A stretch of DNA of 64,000 bases from Pseudomonas arsenicoxydans (GCF_006438915.1 NZ_RCZE01000011.1:62001-126000); one strand, 5' to 3'; positions 8,579 to 18,396 are shown, counted from the first letter of the stretch. Notes: a model not told the origin generated them from the letters alone. A program made the numbers and translations.

Positions 8579-9494
8579 GCATGGAGAACGTGATGTTCTC
8601 TTCACGACCGGCCAGTTCATCGGCACCGGTTGCGCCCCATGCCTGCAATTGCTGGATCACACCCCGCACCAACACTTCCGGAGCCGAGGCGCCGGCGGTA
8701 ATGCCGATACGCTCGACACCTTCAAACCAGCTCTTTTGCAGGTCTTCGGCGCCGTCGATCAGGTAAGCCGGGGTGGCCATGCGCTCGGCCAGTTCACGCA
8801 AGCGATTGGAGTTTGAGCTGTTCGGGCTGCCGACCACCAGTACCACGTCGCATTCTTCGGCCAGTTGCTTGACCGCATCCTGACGGTTTTGCGTGGCATA
8901 GCAGATGTCGTCCTTGCGCGGACCACCAATCGCTGGGAAGCGTGAACGCAGCGCGTCGATCACGCGGCTGGTGTCGTCCATGGACAGGGTGGTCTGGGTC
9001 ACGAAGGCGAGTTTTTCAGGGTTGTTCACCTGCAACGCGGCGACGTCTTTCTCGTCTTCGACCAGGTAAATCGCGCCGCCATTGCTGCCATCGTACTGGC
9101 CCATGGTGCCTTCGACTTCCGGGTGACCGGCGTGGCCGATGAGGATGCATTCACGGCCATCGCGGCTGTAGCGCGCGACTTCGATGTGCACCTTGGTCAC
9201 CAGCGGACAGGTCGCGTCGAACACCTTGAGGCCACGGCCGGCGGCTTCGGTACGCACGGCCTGGGAAACGCCGTGGGCACTGAAGATCACAATGACGTCG
9301 TCCGGGACCTGATCCAGTTCCTCAACGAAGATCGCCCCGCGAGCGCGCAGGTCTTCGACGACGAATTTGTTGTGGACCACTTCGTGGCGCACGTAGATCG
9401 GCGGCCCGAACACTTCCAGGGCGCGGTTGACGATTTCGATCGCACGGTCCACGCCGGCGCAGAAGCCACGGGGGTTGGCGAGTTTGATTTGCAT
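8547..9494 (-). CDS. ispH: 4-hydroxy-3-methylbut-2-enyl diphosphate reductase IspH
   Basis: 315 residues, the usual length. It catalyses the last step of the MEP isoprenoid pathway, making IPP and DMAPP. Three conserved cysteines that hold the iron-sulphur cluster are visible: NPRGFCAGVDRA, FDATCPLVTKVH and KDDICYATQNR. VVGSPNSSNSNRL is the substrate-phosphate contact. The start at 9494 gives the standard N-terminus MQIKLANPRGF; the open frame upstream runs into a REP element and is not coding. It is first of an ispH-side group transcribed leftward, with fkpB, lspA and ileS upstream. Confidence 0.97.
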   Translation of the reverse strand: MQIKLANPRGFCAGVDRAIEIVNRALEVFGPPIYVRHEVVHNKFVVEDLRARGAIFVEELDQVPDDVIVIFSAHGVSQAVRTEAAGRGLKVFDATCPLVTKVHIEVARYSRDGRECILIGHAGHPEVEGTMGQYDGSNGGAIYLVEDEKDVAALQVNNPEKLAFVTQTTLSMDDTSRVIDALRSRFPAIGGPRKDDICYATQNRQDAVKQLAEECDVVLVVGSPNSSNSNRLRELAERMATPAYLIDGAEDLQKSWFEGVERIGITAGASAPEVLVRGVIQQLQAWGATGADELAGREENITFSMPKELRVRSLL

Positions 9495-9577
9495 GCTGTG
9501 CCTCGTGTCTTGCGCGCAAGAATTAGAAATGCCCTGCTGTTGGCCATACTCAAGGCCCAAAAACAGCGAGGGTTCAA

Positions 9578-9667
9578 TGTGGGAGCGGGCTTGCTCGCGA
9601 AAGCGGTGTATCAGATGACATCCATATTGAATGTCAGTCAGCATTCGCGAGCAAGCCCGCTCCCACA
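9578..9667. repeat. REPIN between fkpB and ispH
   Basis: 90-bp element with outer TGTGGGAG/CTCCCACA ends and the GCGGGCTTGCTCGCGA core in inverted copies. It separates fkpB from ispH, both on the minus strand. Confidence 0.9.
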
Positions 9668-9685
9668 TTGGATCTGCGTAGTTAC

Positions 9686-10138
9686 TTACAACGATTTGAC
9701 GCTGATGATCTCGACGTCAAAGGTCAATGTCTTGCCGGCCAGCGGGTGGTTGAAGTCGATGGTCACTTGCTCGTCATCGAATTCTTTCACCACGCCAGGC
9801 AGCTCAGTATTCGCCGCATCGTTGAAGATCACCAGCAAACCCGGCGACAGGTCCATGTCCTTGAACTGCGAACGCGGGATGATCTGCACGTTTTGCGGGT
9901 TCGGCTGGCCGAAAGCGTTTTCTGGCTGAATCGTCAGCGTACGCTTGTCGCCCGCCTTGAAGCCGAACAGTGCCGCTTCGAAACCTGGCAACAGGTTGCC
10001 GTCGCCGACCTGGAAGGTCGCCGGGGCTTTGTCGAAGGTGCTGTCGACGGTGTCGCCGTTCTCCAGGCGCAGTGCAAAGTGCAAGGTGACTTCCGTGTTC
10101 TGGCGGATGCGTTGCTCAGCCAATACCTGTTCAGTCAT
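9686..10138 (-). CDS. fkpB: FKBP-type peptidyl-prolyl isomerase (FkpB/SlpA)
   Basis: 150 residues, the SlpA-like length. FKBP core with LHFALRLENGDTVDSTFD, then LLPGFEAALFGFKAGDKRTLTI and the insert-in-flap region QVTIDFNHPLAGKTLTFDVEI. It should act as a cytoplasmic prolyl isomerase and chaperone. Its start overlaps the lspA stop by eight bases, and fkpB next to lspA and ispH is the arrangement found in many gammaproteobacteria. Confidence 0.93.
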   Translation of the reverse strand: MTEQVLAEQRIRQNTEVTLHFALRLENGDTVDSTFDKAPATFQVGDGNLLPGFEAALFGFKAGDKRTLTIQPENAFGQPNPQNVQIIPRSQFKDMDLSPGLLVIFNDAANTELPGVVKEFDDEQVTIDFNHPLAGKTLTFDVEIISVKSL

Positions 10139-10643
10139 GAACGGCTTCTCCGGTCTTCTTGGTTTTGAACATATCCAGTGCCAGCATCACTGCACCGACA
10201 GTAATTGCGCTGTCGGCAAAGTTGAACGCCGGGAAATACCAGCGGTTCTGCCAATGCACCAGAATGAAATCGATCACATGGCCCAAGGCGATGCGGTCAT
10301 ACAAATTGCCCAGCGCGCCACCCAGCACCAGCGCCAAGGCGACGGCCAGCCAGGTTTCGTTACGCCCAAGACGCTTGAGCCACACCACCAGCACCGCACT
10401 GACCACCACGGCGATCAGGGCGAACAGCCAGCGCTGCCAGCCGGAGCTGTCAGCCAGGAAGCTGAACGCTGCGCCGGTGTTATAAGCCAGGGTCCAGCTG
10501 AAGTAATCGGGGATCACCACGATTTGCTGGTACATCTGGAGCTTGCCTTCGAAGTAGAACTTGCTGACCTGGTCGATGACCAGGACCAGCAAACTCAACC
10601 AGAGCCAGCTCAGCCGTCCGAAACGGCCAACGGCATTAGGCAT
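10131..10643 (-). CDS. lspA: Lipoprotein signal peptidase LspA
   Basis: 170 residues with four predicted membrane segments. It removes signal peptides from prolipoproteins in the inner membrane. The two catalytic aspartates lie in GALGNLYDRIALG and FNFADSAITVG; N-terminal VIDQVSKFYF is also conserved. It overlaps ileS by eight bases and fkpB by eight bases, so the three genes are tightly coupled. Its likely clients in this window include the lipobox proteins at 24842 and 32719. Confidence 0.96.
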   Translation of the reverse strand: MPNAVGRFGRLSWLWLSLLVLVIDQVSKFYFEGKLQMYQQIVVIPDYFSWTLAYNTGAAFSFLADSSGWQRWLFALIAVVVSAVLVVWLKRLGRNETWLAVALALVLGGALGNLYDRIALGHVIDFILVHWQNRWYFPAFNFADSAITVGAVMLALDMFKTKKTGEAVHD

Positions 10644-13467
10644 AGTGACGAACCTCGCCAGCGCCGCTGATGTTATCGACGCAACGACCGCAGATTTCCG
10701 GATGCTCCGGGTTCACGCCGACGTCTTCACGGCAGTGCCAGCAACGGGCGCACTTGGCGTGGCTCGACTTGACCACTTGCAGCTTCAAGCCGCTGACTTC
10801 GGTGACCACAGCATCAGCCGGTGCCTGTACAAACGGCGCAACGGTCGCGGTCGAAGTGATCAGGACAAAGCGCAGTTCGTTGCTCAGCTTGGCCAGGTCG
10901 GCGCTCAGCGCTTCTTCGGCGAACAGCGTCACTTCGGCTTGCAGGTTGCCACCGACGGCCTTGGCCGCGCGCTGGATTTCCATTTCCTTGTTGACGGCCA
11001 CTTTGACGGCCATGATCCGCTCCCAGTAGGCGCGATCCAGCTCGACGCCTTCCGGCAGCTCGGTCAAACCTTCGTACCAGGTGTTGAGCATCACCGATTC
11101 GTTACGCTCGCCCGGCAGGTATTCCCACAGTTCGTCAGCGGTGAACGCGAGGATCGGCGCGATCCAGCGCACCAGCGCTTCGGAGATGTGATACAGCGCG
11201 GTTTGCGCCGAACGGCGAGCCTTGCTGTTGGCGCCAGTGGTGTACTGACGGTCCTTGATGATGTCGAGGTAGAAACCACCCAGCTCCTGCACGCAGAAGT
11301 TGTGGATCTTGGAGTAGACGTTCCAGAAACGGTATTCGCCGTAGTGCTCTTGCAGCTCACGTTGCAGCAGCAGGGTGCGGTCCACGGCCCAACGGTCCAG
11401 TGCCAGCATGTCTTCGGCCGGCAGGATGTCGGTGGCCGGGTTGAAGCCGGTCAGGTTCGAGAGCAGGAAGCGCGCGGTGTTACGGATACGCCGGTAGGCG
11501 TCCGCACTGCGTTGCAGGATCTGCTCGGACACTGCCATTTCACCCGAGTAATCGGTGGAAGCCACCCACAGGCGCATGATGTCGGCGCCCAGGGTGTCGT
11601 TGACCTTTTGCGGTGCAATTACGTTGCCCAGCGACTTGGACATCTTGCGACCGGACTCATCGACGGTGAAGCCGTGGGTCAGCAGTTCGCGGTACGGCGC
11701 GTGGTTGTCGATGGCGCAACCGGTCAGCAGGGACGAGTGGAACCAGCCACGGTGTTGGTCCGAGCCTTCCAGGTACAGGTCGGCGCGTGGGCCGGTTTCG
11801 TGGCCCATCGGGTGCGAACCGCGCAGGACGTGCCAGTGCGTGGTGCCCGAATCGAACCAGACGTCCAGGGTGTCGCTGATCTTGTCGTACTGCGGCGCTT
11901 CGTCACCGAGCAGTTCGGCGGCGTCCATCTTGAACCAGGCTTCGATGCCTTCGACTTCGACGCGCTTGGCAACGATTTCCATCAGCTCGGCAGTGCGTGG
12001 GTGCAGTTCGCCGCTTTCCTTGTTCAGGAAGAACGGGATCGGCACGCCCCAGTTGCGCTGACGGGAGATGCACCAGTCCGGACGGTTGGCGATCATCGAG
12101 TGCAGGCGCGCCTGGCCCCAGGCCGGTACGAATTTGGTCTCTTCAATCGCTTTGATCGCACGCTTGCGCAGGGTGTCGCCGGTCGCGGGCTCTTTGTCCA
12201 TGCCGATGAACCACTGCGCGGTGGCGCGGTAGATCAGCGGGGTCTTGTGACGCCAGCAGTGCATGTAGCTGTGTTCGATGATGGTGGTGTGCAGCAGCGC
12301 GCCGACTTCAGTCAGTTTGTCGACGATGCCCGGGTTGGCCTTCCAGATGAACTGGCCGCCGAAAAACTCCAGCGAGGTCGCGTAGACACCGTTGCTTTGC
12401 ACCGGATTAAGGATGTCGTCGTTGACCATGCCGTACTTCTTGCAGGTCACGAAGTCGTCTACGCCGTAGGCCGGTGCGGAGTGAACCACGCCGGTGCCAG
12501 CGCCCAGTTCGACGTACTCGGCCAGGTAAACCGGCGACAGGCGATCGTAGAACGGGTGACGGAAATTGATCAGTTCCAGTTCTTTACCGGTGGTGGTCGC
12601 GATGACCGAACCTTCCAGGCTGTAACGGGCCAGGCACGACTCGACCAGTTCTTCAGCCAGTACCAGCAGTTTGTCGCCGACGTCGACCAGGGCGTAGTTG
12701 AAGTCCGGGTGAACGTTGAGCGCCTGGTTGGCCGGGATGGTCCACGGGGTGGTGGTCCAGATCACGATCGAAGCCGGCTTGGCCAGCGACGGCAGACCGA
12801 ATGCGGCCGCCAGTTTGGCTTCGTCGGCAATCGGGAACGCTACGTCGATGGTCGAGGACTTCTTGTTCTCGTACTCGACTTCCGCTTCAGCCAAAGCCGA
12901 ACCGCAGTCGAAGCACCAGTTCACGGGCTTGAGGCCCTTGAACACGAAGCCGCCCTTGACGATTTCCGCCAGGGCACGGATTTCACCGGCTTCGTTCTTG
13001 AAGTCCATGGTCTTGTACGGGTTGGCGAAGTCGCCCAACACGCCTAGACGGATGAATTCGGATTTCTGCCCTTCGATCTGCTCGGTGGCGTAGGCACGGC
13101 ACAGTTCGCGGGTTTTGTCCGCGCCCAGGTTCTTGCCGTGGGTCACTTCGACTTTGTGCTCGATCGGCAGGCCGTGGCAGTCCCAGCCCGGAACATAAGG
13201 CGCGTCGAAACCCGACAGGGTCTTCGAGCGAATGATCATGTCCTTGAGAATCTTGTTCAACGCATGACCGATGTGAATCGTGCCGTTGGCGTACGGAGGA
13301 CCGTCGTGCAGGACGAACTTCGGACGATCCTTGCCAATCTCGCGCAACTTACCGTACAGGCCAATGCTGTCCCAGCGCTGCAGAATCTGCGGTTCGCGCT
13401 GAGGCAGGCCGGCCTTCATTGGGAAGGCGGTGTCCGGAAGGTTTAGCGTGGCTTTATAGTCGGTCAT
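10636..13467 (-). CDS. ileS: Isoleucyl-tRNA synthetase
   Basis: 943 residues, standard for bacterial class I IleRS. HIGH motif in PPYANGTIHIGHALNK near residue 65, KMSKS in GRKMSKSLGN near residue 600, an editing (CP1) domain between them, and a C-terminal zinc site with CARCWHC and CGRC. It charges tRNA-Ile. It abuts ribF (TAA directly before ATG) and overlaps lspA by eight bases. A long reading frame on the other strand is a shadow of its codon pattern. Confidence 0.98.
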   Translation of the reverse strand: MTDYKATLNLPDTAFPMKAGLPQREPQILQRWDSIGLYGKLREIGKDRPKFVLHDGPPYANGTIHIGHALNKILKDMIIRSKTLSGFDAPYVPGWDCHGLPIEHKVEVTHGKNLGADKTRELCRAYATEQIEGQKSEFIRLGVLGDFANPYKTMDFKNEAGEIRALAEIVKGGFVFKGLKPVNWCFDCGSALAEAEVEYENKKSSTIDVAFPIADEAKLAAAFGLPSLAKPASIVIWTTTPWTIPANQALNVHPDFNYALVDVGDKLLVLAEELVESCLARYSLEGSVIATTTGKELELINFRHPFYDRLSPVYLAEYVELGAGTGVVHSAPAYGVDDFVTCKKYGMVNDDILNPVQSNGVYATSLEFFGGQFIWKANPGIVDKLTEVGALLHTTIIEHSYMHCWRHKTPLIYRATAQWFIGMDKEPATGDTLRKRAIKAIEETKFVPAWGQARLHSMIANRPDWCISRQRNWGVPIPFFLNKESGELHPRTAELMEIVAKRVEVEGIEAWFKMDAAELLGDEAPQYDKISDTLDVWFDSGTTHWHVLRGSHPMGHETGPRADLYLEGSDQHRGWFHSSLLTGCAIDNHAPYRELLTHGFTVDESGRKMSKSLGNVIAPQKVNDTLGADIMRLWVASTDYSGEMAVSEQILQRSADAYRRIRNTARFLLSNLTGFNPATDILPAEDMLALDRWAVDRTLLLQRELQEHYGEYRFWNVYSKIHNFCVQELGGFYLDIIKDRQYTTGANSKARRSAQTALYHISEALVRWIAPILAFTADELWEYLPGERNESVMLNTWYEGLTELPEGVELDRAYWERIMAVKVAVNKEMEIQRAAKAVGGNLQAEVTLFAEEALSADLAKLSNELRFVLITSTATVAPFVQAPADAVVTEVSGLKLQVVKSSHAKCARCWHCREDVGVNPEHPEICGRCVDNISGAGEVRHYA

Positions 13468-14418
13468 TTAAGGCTCTTCATTAGCGATTGGCGCTAGGTG
13501 CGACAGGGCACGGGCGGCGGCGACATCCGCATTGATCGCCGTCTTAAGCGCCTCCAGAGAGGCGAAACGCTGCTCTTCACGCAGCTTATGGTGGAAGACC
13601 ACCGTCAAACGCCGGTCATACAGATCGCCGGCAAAATCTAAAAGATGCACTTCGAGGTGGGCTTTGCCATCACCTTGAACCGTTGGCCGCACGCCGATAT
13701 TGGCGACGCCTGGCCAGGTCTTGCCATCGATGTCGACGTTGACCAGGTAAACCCCGGTCAGCGGCACGCGACGGCGCTTGAGTTGTATGTTGGCCGTGGG
13801 TGTCCCCAACTGGCGCGCCAGCTTCTGGCCATGCAGCACCCGCCCGGTAATCTGGAACGGACGCCCAAGCAGTCGCTCGGCCAGGACAAAATCGGCAGCG
13901 GCCAGGGCATTGCGAACCTGGGTGCTGCTGACGCGAATACCGTCCAGCTCGACGGTTTGCGCAGCTTCGACGGTAAAGCCCTGAACGATGCCGGCTTGTT
14001 GCAGGAAATCGAAATCGCCTACGCGGTCGCAGCCGAAGCGGAAGTCGTCACCGACCTCGAGGTGCTGTACACCAAGGCCGTCCACCAGAATGGTATCGAC
14101 GAATTCGCTGGCGCTGAGTTTGCTCAGCCGCTGATTGAAGGCCAGGCACAGGACGCGGTCGACACCTTCGTCGGCCAGCAGCTGCAGTTTGTCCCGCAGC
14201 CGGGCCAGACGGGCCGGAGCCGTATCCGGGGCGAAGAATTCTCGCGGCTGCGGCTCAAAAATCACCACGCAGCTAGGCACGCCCAACTCGAGCGCACGTT
14301 CACGCAGCCTCGCCAGGATAGCCTGGTGGCCACGGTGAACACCGTCAAAGTTGCCAATAGTGGCGACACAGCCCCGATGCTGGGGGCGCAGATTTTGGAG
14401 GCCTCGAACCAGCTGCAT
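13468..14418 (-). CDS. ribF: Bifunctional riboflavin kinase / FAD synthetase RibF
   Basis: 316 residues. N-terminal FAD synthetase nucleotidyltransferase with TIGNFDGVHRGHQAIL, central ISSTQVR-type element (VSSTQVRNAL) and a C-terminal riboflavin kinase domain (GTPTANIQLKR, GVYLVNV). It makes FMN and FAD from riboflavin. I chose ATG 14418 (MQLVRGLQNL), the usual Pseudomonas N-terminus; ATGs at 14436 and further upstream are in frame but less typical. Its stop directly precedes ileS. Confidence 0.94.
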   Translation of the reverse strand: MQLVRGLQNLRPQHRGCVATIGNFDGVHRGHQAILARLRERALELGVPSCVVIFEPQPREFFAPDTAPARLARLRDKLQLLADEGVDRVLCLAFNQRLSKLSASEFVDTILVDGLGVQHLEVGDDFRFGCDRVGDFDFLQQAGIVQGFTVEAAQTVELDGIRVSSTQVRNALAAADFVLAERLLGRPFQITGRVLHGQKLARQLGTPTANIQLKRRRVPLTGVYLVNVDIDGKTWPGVANIGVRPTVQGDGKAHLEVHLLDFAGDLYDRRLTVVFHHKLREEQRFASLEALKTAINADVAAARALSHLAPIANEEP

Positions 14419-14546
14419 AACGCGCTTCTTGCTCATAAAGTGGTCGATTATAACCACACCCGGCGGCCGACGACAGGCAACACCGTAACCAAAGTGATCG
14501 AGCCGACAAAACCACCGGCTCGCCCGTGTTTATCGAGGCTGCAACC

Positions 14547-16085
14547 TCAGCTCAACGCCTTGCGATTGAAGTCGCGCAAACGGAAGCCCATCAGCAGCAA
14601 CATCCCGAAGTAAGCGACGATGCCGGCGCCGATCAAGGCACCCAGGCGCAGGAACCGCTCCAGCATAGGCCCCTGATCCCACGCTGGCATGAAATGCATG
14701 CCGAGCAACAACACCGCGGACATCACCAACACGGCGATAACCAGCTTGGCGCCGAACTTCGCCCAGCCCGGTTGCGGCTGGTACATCTGCTGCTTGCGCA
14801 GTTGATAGAACAACAGCCCGGCGTTGATGCAGGCACCGGCACTGATGGCCAGGGCCAGCCCGGCGTGGGCCAGCGGACCGATCAGCACCAGGTTGAACAA
14901 CTGTGTCACCACAAGGGTGAAAATTGCGATTTTTACCGGCGTGCGGATGTTTTGTTGCGCATAAAAACCCGGCGCCAGCACTTTGATCACGATAATCCCG
15001 AGCAAGCCGACGGAATAAGCGATCAGTGCACGCTGGGTCATCGACGCATCAAAGGCACTGAACTGGCCGTATTGGAACAGCGAAACGGTTAGCGGCTCAG
15101 CCAAAATCCCCAGGGCCAGCGAACACGGCAACACCAACACAAAGCACAGGCGCAGGCCCCAGTCGAGGATGCGCGAATATTCGTGACGGTCCTTGCTGGC
15201 GTAGGTTTTGGCCAGTGTCGGCAACAGAATCGTGCCCAGCGCCACGCCCAATACGCCGGACGGCAACTCCATCAAGCGGTCGGCGTAGTACATCCAGGAC
15301 ACCGAGCCTGCCACCAGGAAGGACGCGAAAATGGTGTTGATGATCAGGGAAATCTGGCTGACCGATACGCCGAGAATCGCCGGCAGCATCTGCTTCATGA
15401 CTCGCCACACACCGCTGTCGCGCAAGTTCAGACGCGGCAACACCAGCATGCCGATTTTTTTCAGGTGCGGCAGCTGATAAAGCAATTGCGCCAGGCCACC
15501 CACCAGAACCGCCCATCCCAGCGCCATGACTGGCGGATAAAAGTACGGCGTCAGGAACACCGAAAACACGATCATGCTGACGTTAAGCAAGGTCGGCACG
15601 AAGGCCGGCACCGAAAAACGGTTGTAGGTATTGAGGATCGCACCGGCCAGCGACGATAGGGAGATCAGCAATATGTAGGGAAAGGTGACGCGCAACAGGC
15701 TCGAGGTCAGCTCGAATTTTTCCGGTGTAGTGGTAAAACCCGGTGCAGTCGCCCAGATCACCCAGGGTGCCGCAATCATCCCCAACACCGTGACCAGCGC
15801 CAGTGCCAGTGTCAGCAGGCCCGAGACATAAGCAATGAATGTTCGCGTCGCCTCCTCGCCCTTCTGGCTTTTGTATTCAGCCAGAATCGGCACGAAGGCT
15901 TGGGAAAACGCCCCCTCGGCGAAGATTCGCCGCAACAGATTGGGCAATTTGAAGGCGATAAAGAAGGCGTCCGTCGCCATTCCGGCACCAAATGTACGTG
16001 CAATCAGCGTGTCACGAACAAACCCCAGAACCCGGGAGATCATCGTGATAGAGCTGACGGCGGCCAACGATTTGAGCAGATTCAT
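14547..16085 (-). CDS. murJ: Lipid II flippase MurJ (MviN)
   Basis: 512 residues with about 14 predicted membrane spans; MOP exporter superfamily. It moves lipid II across the inner membrane for peptidoglycan assembly. The N-terminus MNLLKSLAAVSSITMISRVLGFVRDTLIARTFG-like pattern (start residues MNLLKSLAAV) and FFIAFKLPNLLRRIFAEGAF are hallmarks. It is followed by ribF after 128 bases on the same strand. It diverges from rpsT, as in other pseudomonads. Confidence 0.96.
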   Translation of the reverse strand: MNLLKSLAAVSSITMISRVLGFVRDTLIARTFGAGMATDAFFIAFKLPNLLRRIFAEGAFSQAFVPILAEYKSQKGEEATRTFIAYVSGLLTLALALVTVLGMIAAPWVIWATAPGFTTTPEKFELTSSLLRVTFPYILLISLSSLAGAILNTYNRFSVPAFVPTLLNVSMIVFSVFLTPYFYPPVMALGWAVLVGGLAQLLYQLPHLKKIGMLVLPRLNLRDSGVWRVMKQMLPAILGVSVSQISLIINTIFASFLVAGSVSWMYYADRLMELPSGVLGVALGTILLPTLAKTYASKDRHEYSRILDWGLRLCFVLVLPCSLALGILAEPLTVSLFQYGQFSAFDASMTQRALIAYSVGLLGIIVIKVLAPGFYAQQNIRTPVKIAIFTLVVTQLFNLVLIGPLAHAGLALAISAGACINAGLLFYQLRKQQMYQPQPGWAKFGAKLVIAVLVMSAVLLLGMHFMPAWDQGPMLERFLRLGALIGAGIVAYFGMLLLMGFRLRDFNRKALS

Positions 16086-16255
16086 TGAAAGAGTTTGTGC
16101 CTGTCGATAAACAGCAGGCGAACAAAGCGCCTACTTATGCGATACTCCGCGCCGCAGCAGCACAGAGCCAAAGCTCGCGAGTTTACAGGTCAAGCGCCGG
16201 AAATAAATATCCCGCCTCTTTATACCTACCACTTAGCGGAACGTCTCAACCGCCC

Positions 16256-16284
16256 TTGACAAGACATCAACTCATCGGCATGAT
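16256..16284 (+). promoter_or_regulatory. Possible sigma-70 promoter for rpsT
   Basis: TTGACA at 16256-16261 and, 17 bases later, a weak CATGAT at 16279-16284, about 55 bases before the rpsT start. The -35 is perfect but the -10 is poor. The rest of the 252-base murJ-rpsT gap shows nothing I recognise. Confidence 0.35.
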
Positions 16285-16337
16285 TCGCGGCCTATTTTGT
16301 TTGCTATTTCCTAAAAAGTCTTTCGAGGAGCTCGACG

Positions 16338-16616
16338 GTGGCCAACACACCTTCCGCCAAAAAACGTGCAAAACAGGCTGAGAAGCGTCGCAGCCACAAC
16401 GCCAGCCTGCGTTCCATGGTTCGTACCTACATCAAGAATGTAGTTAAAGCCATCGACGCAAAAGACGCTGCTAAAGCTCAAGCTGCTTACGTTCTGGCCG
16501 TGCCAGTTATCGACCGTATGGCCGATAAAGGCATCATCCACAAGAACAAGGCTGCTCGTCATAAGAGCCGCCTGAACGGTCACGTCAAGGCTCTGAACCT
16601 TGCTGTTGCCGCTTAA
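16338..16616 (+). CDS. rpsT: 30S ribosomal protein S20
   Basis: 92 residues, very basic, start sequence ANTPSAKKRAKQAEKRR. It binds 16S rRNA early in 30S assembly. The start is GTG at 16338, preceded by GAGGAG; a non-ATG start is also known for rpsT in E. coli (UUG), where it supports autoregulation. It is a single-gene unit with its own terminator 18 bases downstream. Confidence 0.98.
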   Translation: MANTPSAKKRAKQAEKRRSHNASLRSMVRTYIKNVVKAIDAKDAAKAQAAYVLAVPVIDRMADKGIIHKNKAARHKSRLNGHVKALNLAVAA

Positions 16617-16634
16617 GCGATAAGCTTGTTGAAA

Positions 16635-16659
16635 AACCGACCTCAGGGTCGGTTTTTTA
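16635..16659 (+). terminator. rpsT intrinsic terminator
   Basis: AACCGACC-TCAG-GGTCGGTT perfect eight-base stem followed by TTTTATT. Confidence 0.9.
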
Positions 16660-16693
16660 TTGCCTGCGATTTAGTAAAAGCACCACAAAAAAA

Positions 16694-16783
16694 TGTGGAA
16701 GCGAGCTTGCTCGCGAAGAGGGAGTATCAGATGACATTAATGTCGCCTGACACACCGCTTTCGCGAGCAAGCCCGCTCCCACA
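16694..16783. repeat. REPIN between rpsT and creA
   Basis: 90-bp element with TGTGG/CCACA ends. The left arm is diverged (TGTGGAAGCGAGCTTGCTCG) and the right arm is canonical, so the pair is imperfect. Confidence 0.85.
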
Positions 16784-16800
16784 TTTCGATTTTCGTCAGA

Positions 16801-17265
16801 TTATTGAGCGTGCGCCCACGGCAGGATAGGGATCGCCGTCACCGCATTCTGCGGGCTGCCCTCGATCAAACGATCGCTGTAGACCAGATACACCAGCGTA
16901 TTGCGCTTCTTGTCGAGGAAACGCACCACCTGCATGGTCTTGAACACCAGCGACGTGCGCTCCTTGAACACCTCATCGCCATCCTTCAGCTCACCCTTGA
17001 AACTGATGGGACCGACCTGACGACAAGCGATAGAGGCCTCGGCGCGATCTTCCGCCAGACCCAAACCACCCTTCACGCCGCCGGTCTTGGCGCGCGACAG
17101 ATAGCACGTCACACCGTCGACTTTAGGATCATCAAACGCCTCGACGACGATACGGTCGTTCGGGCCGACGAACTTGAACACCGTCGATACCTGGCCAATT
17201 TCCTCAGCCGAAGCCAGCAGCGGCATCGCCAGCAGCAGACCCAATAATCCTTTTGCCACACGCAT
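16801..17265 (-). CDS. creA: CreA family periplasmic protein
   Basis: 154 residues. Signal peptide MRVAKGLLGLLLAMPLLASAEE, then the CreA core with STVFKFVGPNDRIVVEAFDDPKV, VTCYLSRAKTGG and the second cysteine in ASIACRQVGPI; the two cysteines may pair. The family is widespread in Proteobacteria and of unknown biochemical role. The gene lies 12 bases after proB on the same strand, so the two may be co-transcribed. Confidence 0.88.
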   Translation of the reverse strand: MRVAKGLLGLLLAMPLLASAEEIGQVSTVFKFVGPNDRIVVEAFDDPKVDGVTCYLSRAKTGGVKGGLGLAEDRAEASIACRQVGPISFKGELKDGDEVFKERTSLVFKTMQVVRFLDKKRNTLVYLVYSDRLIEGSPQNAVTAIPILPWAHAQ

Positions 17266-17277
17266 TCAGGTATTCCT

Positions 17278-18396
17278 TCAGACCAGAATCAGGTTATCGC
17301 GGTGAACCAGTTCCGGTTCAGCCATGTAACCCAGCAGACCGACAATCGCCTCAGACGACTGACCGATGATTTTTTGCGCTTCCAGCGCGCTGTAATTGGC
17401 CAGGCCACGGGCGATCTCGCGACCATCCGGCGCCACACACACCACCATTTCGCCGCGACGGAAGCTGCCCTGCACCAGTTTGACGCCCACCGGCAGCAAA
17501 CTTTTATGATCCTGGGCCAGCGCTTTCACCGCGCCACCGTCCAAGACCAGCGTGCCACGGGTTTGCAGATGCCCGGCCAGCCATTGCTTGCGCGCCGCCA
17601 GCATGCCGCGCTCAGGCGAGAGCAAGGTGCCGATGCGCTCACCCGCCTTCAGGCGATCCAGCACGCGCTCAATGCGCCCACCGACGATGATGGTGTGCGC
17701 CCCGGAACGGGCTGCCAGACGCGCCGCACGCAATTTGGTCTGCATACCGCCGCGCCCCAGCGCACCGCCGGTACCGCCGGCCACCGCATCCAGCGCCGGA
17801 TCATCAGCGCGGGCTTCGTAAATCAGGTTGGCGTCAGGGTTGTTGCGCGGATCAGCGTCGAACATGCCATCGCGATCCGTAAGGATCACCAGCAAATCGG
17901 CTTCAACCAGGTTGGCCACCAGCGCCGCCAGCGTGTCGTTGTCGCCGAAACGGATTTCGTCGGTCACCACGGTGTCGTTTTCGTTGATCACCGGAATCAC
18001 TTTCAGCTCAACCAGGGCGCGCAAGGTGCTGCGGGCGTTCAGGTAGCGCTTGCGATCGGACAAGTCATCGTGCGTCAGGAGAATCTGCGCGGTGTGCCGA
18101 CCATGCTCGGCAAAGCTCGACTCCCAGGCCTGCACCAAGCCCATCTGACCGATGGCGGCGGCGGCCTGCAATTCATGCATCGCACTGGGTCGTACGGTCC
18201 AGCCCAAGCGGCTCATGCCCGCGGCCACGGCCCCGGAAGACACCAACACCAGTTCGACACCAGCTTCATGCAAAGCCACCATCTGCTCGACCCAGACGCC
18301 CATTGCCGCGCGATCCAGGCCCTTGCCGTCCGCCGTCAGCAAAGCGCTGCCGATCTTCACGACCCAACGCTGCGCACCTGTCACCTTGCTCCGCAT
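17278..18396 (-). CDS. proB: Glutamate 5-kinase ProB
   Basis: 372 residues: amino-acid kinase domain (VVKIGSALLT, VSSGAVAAGMSRLG, VINENDTV, GTGGALGRGGMQTKL) and a C-terminal PUA domain (VLDGGAVKAL onward). First step of proline synthesis; proline usually feeds back on this enzyme. I chose ATG 18396 (MRSKVTGAQRW), giving the standard length. It follows obg on the same strand, with a strong hairpin between them at 18477-18502. Confidence 0.96.
   Translation of the reverse strand: MRSKVTGAQRWVVKIGSALLTADGKGLDRAAMGVWVEQMVALHEAGVELVLVSSGAVAAGMSRLGWTVRPSAMHELQAAAAIGQMGLVQAWESSFAEHGRHTAQILLTHDDLSDRKRYLNARSTLRALVELKVIPVINENDTVVTDEIRFGDNDTLAALVANLVEADLLVILTDRDGMFDADPRNNPDANLIYEARADDPALDAVAGGTGGALGRGGMQTKLRAARLAARSGAHTIIVGGRIERVLDRLKAGERIGTLLSPERGMLAARKQWLAGHLQTRGTLVLDGGAVKALAQDHKSLLPVGVKLVQGSFRRGEMVVCVAPDGREIARGLANYSALEAQKIIGQSSEAIVGLLGYMAEPELVHRDNLILV

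Noticed and set aside
10561..13047. 828-codon open frame on the plus strand
   Set aside because: It lies entirely opposite the lspA/ileS region, has no domain I recognise, and follows from the codon pattern of GC-rich genes.
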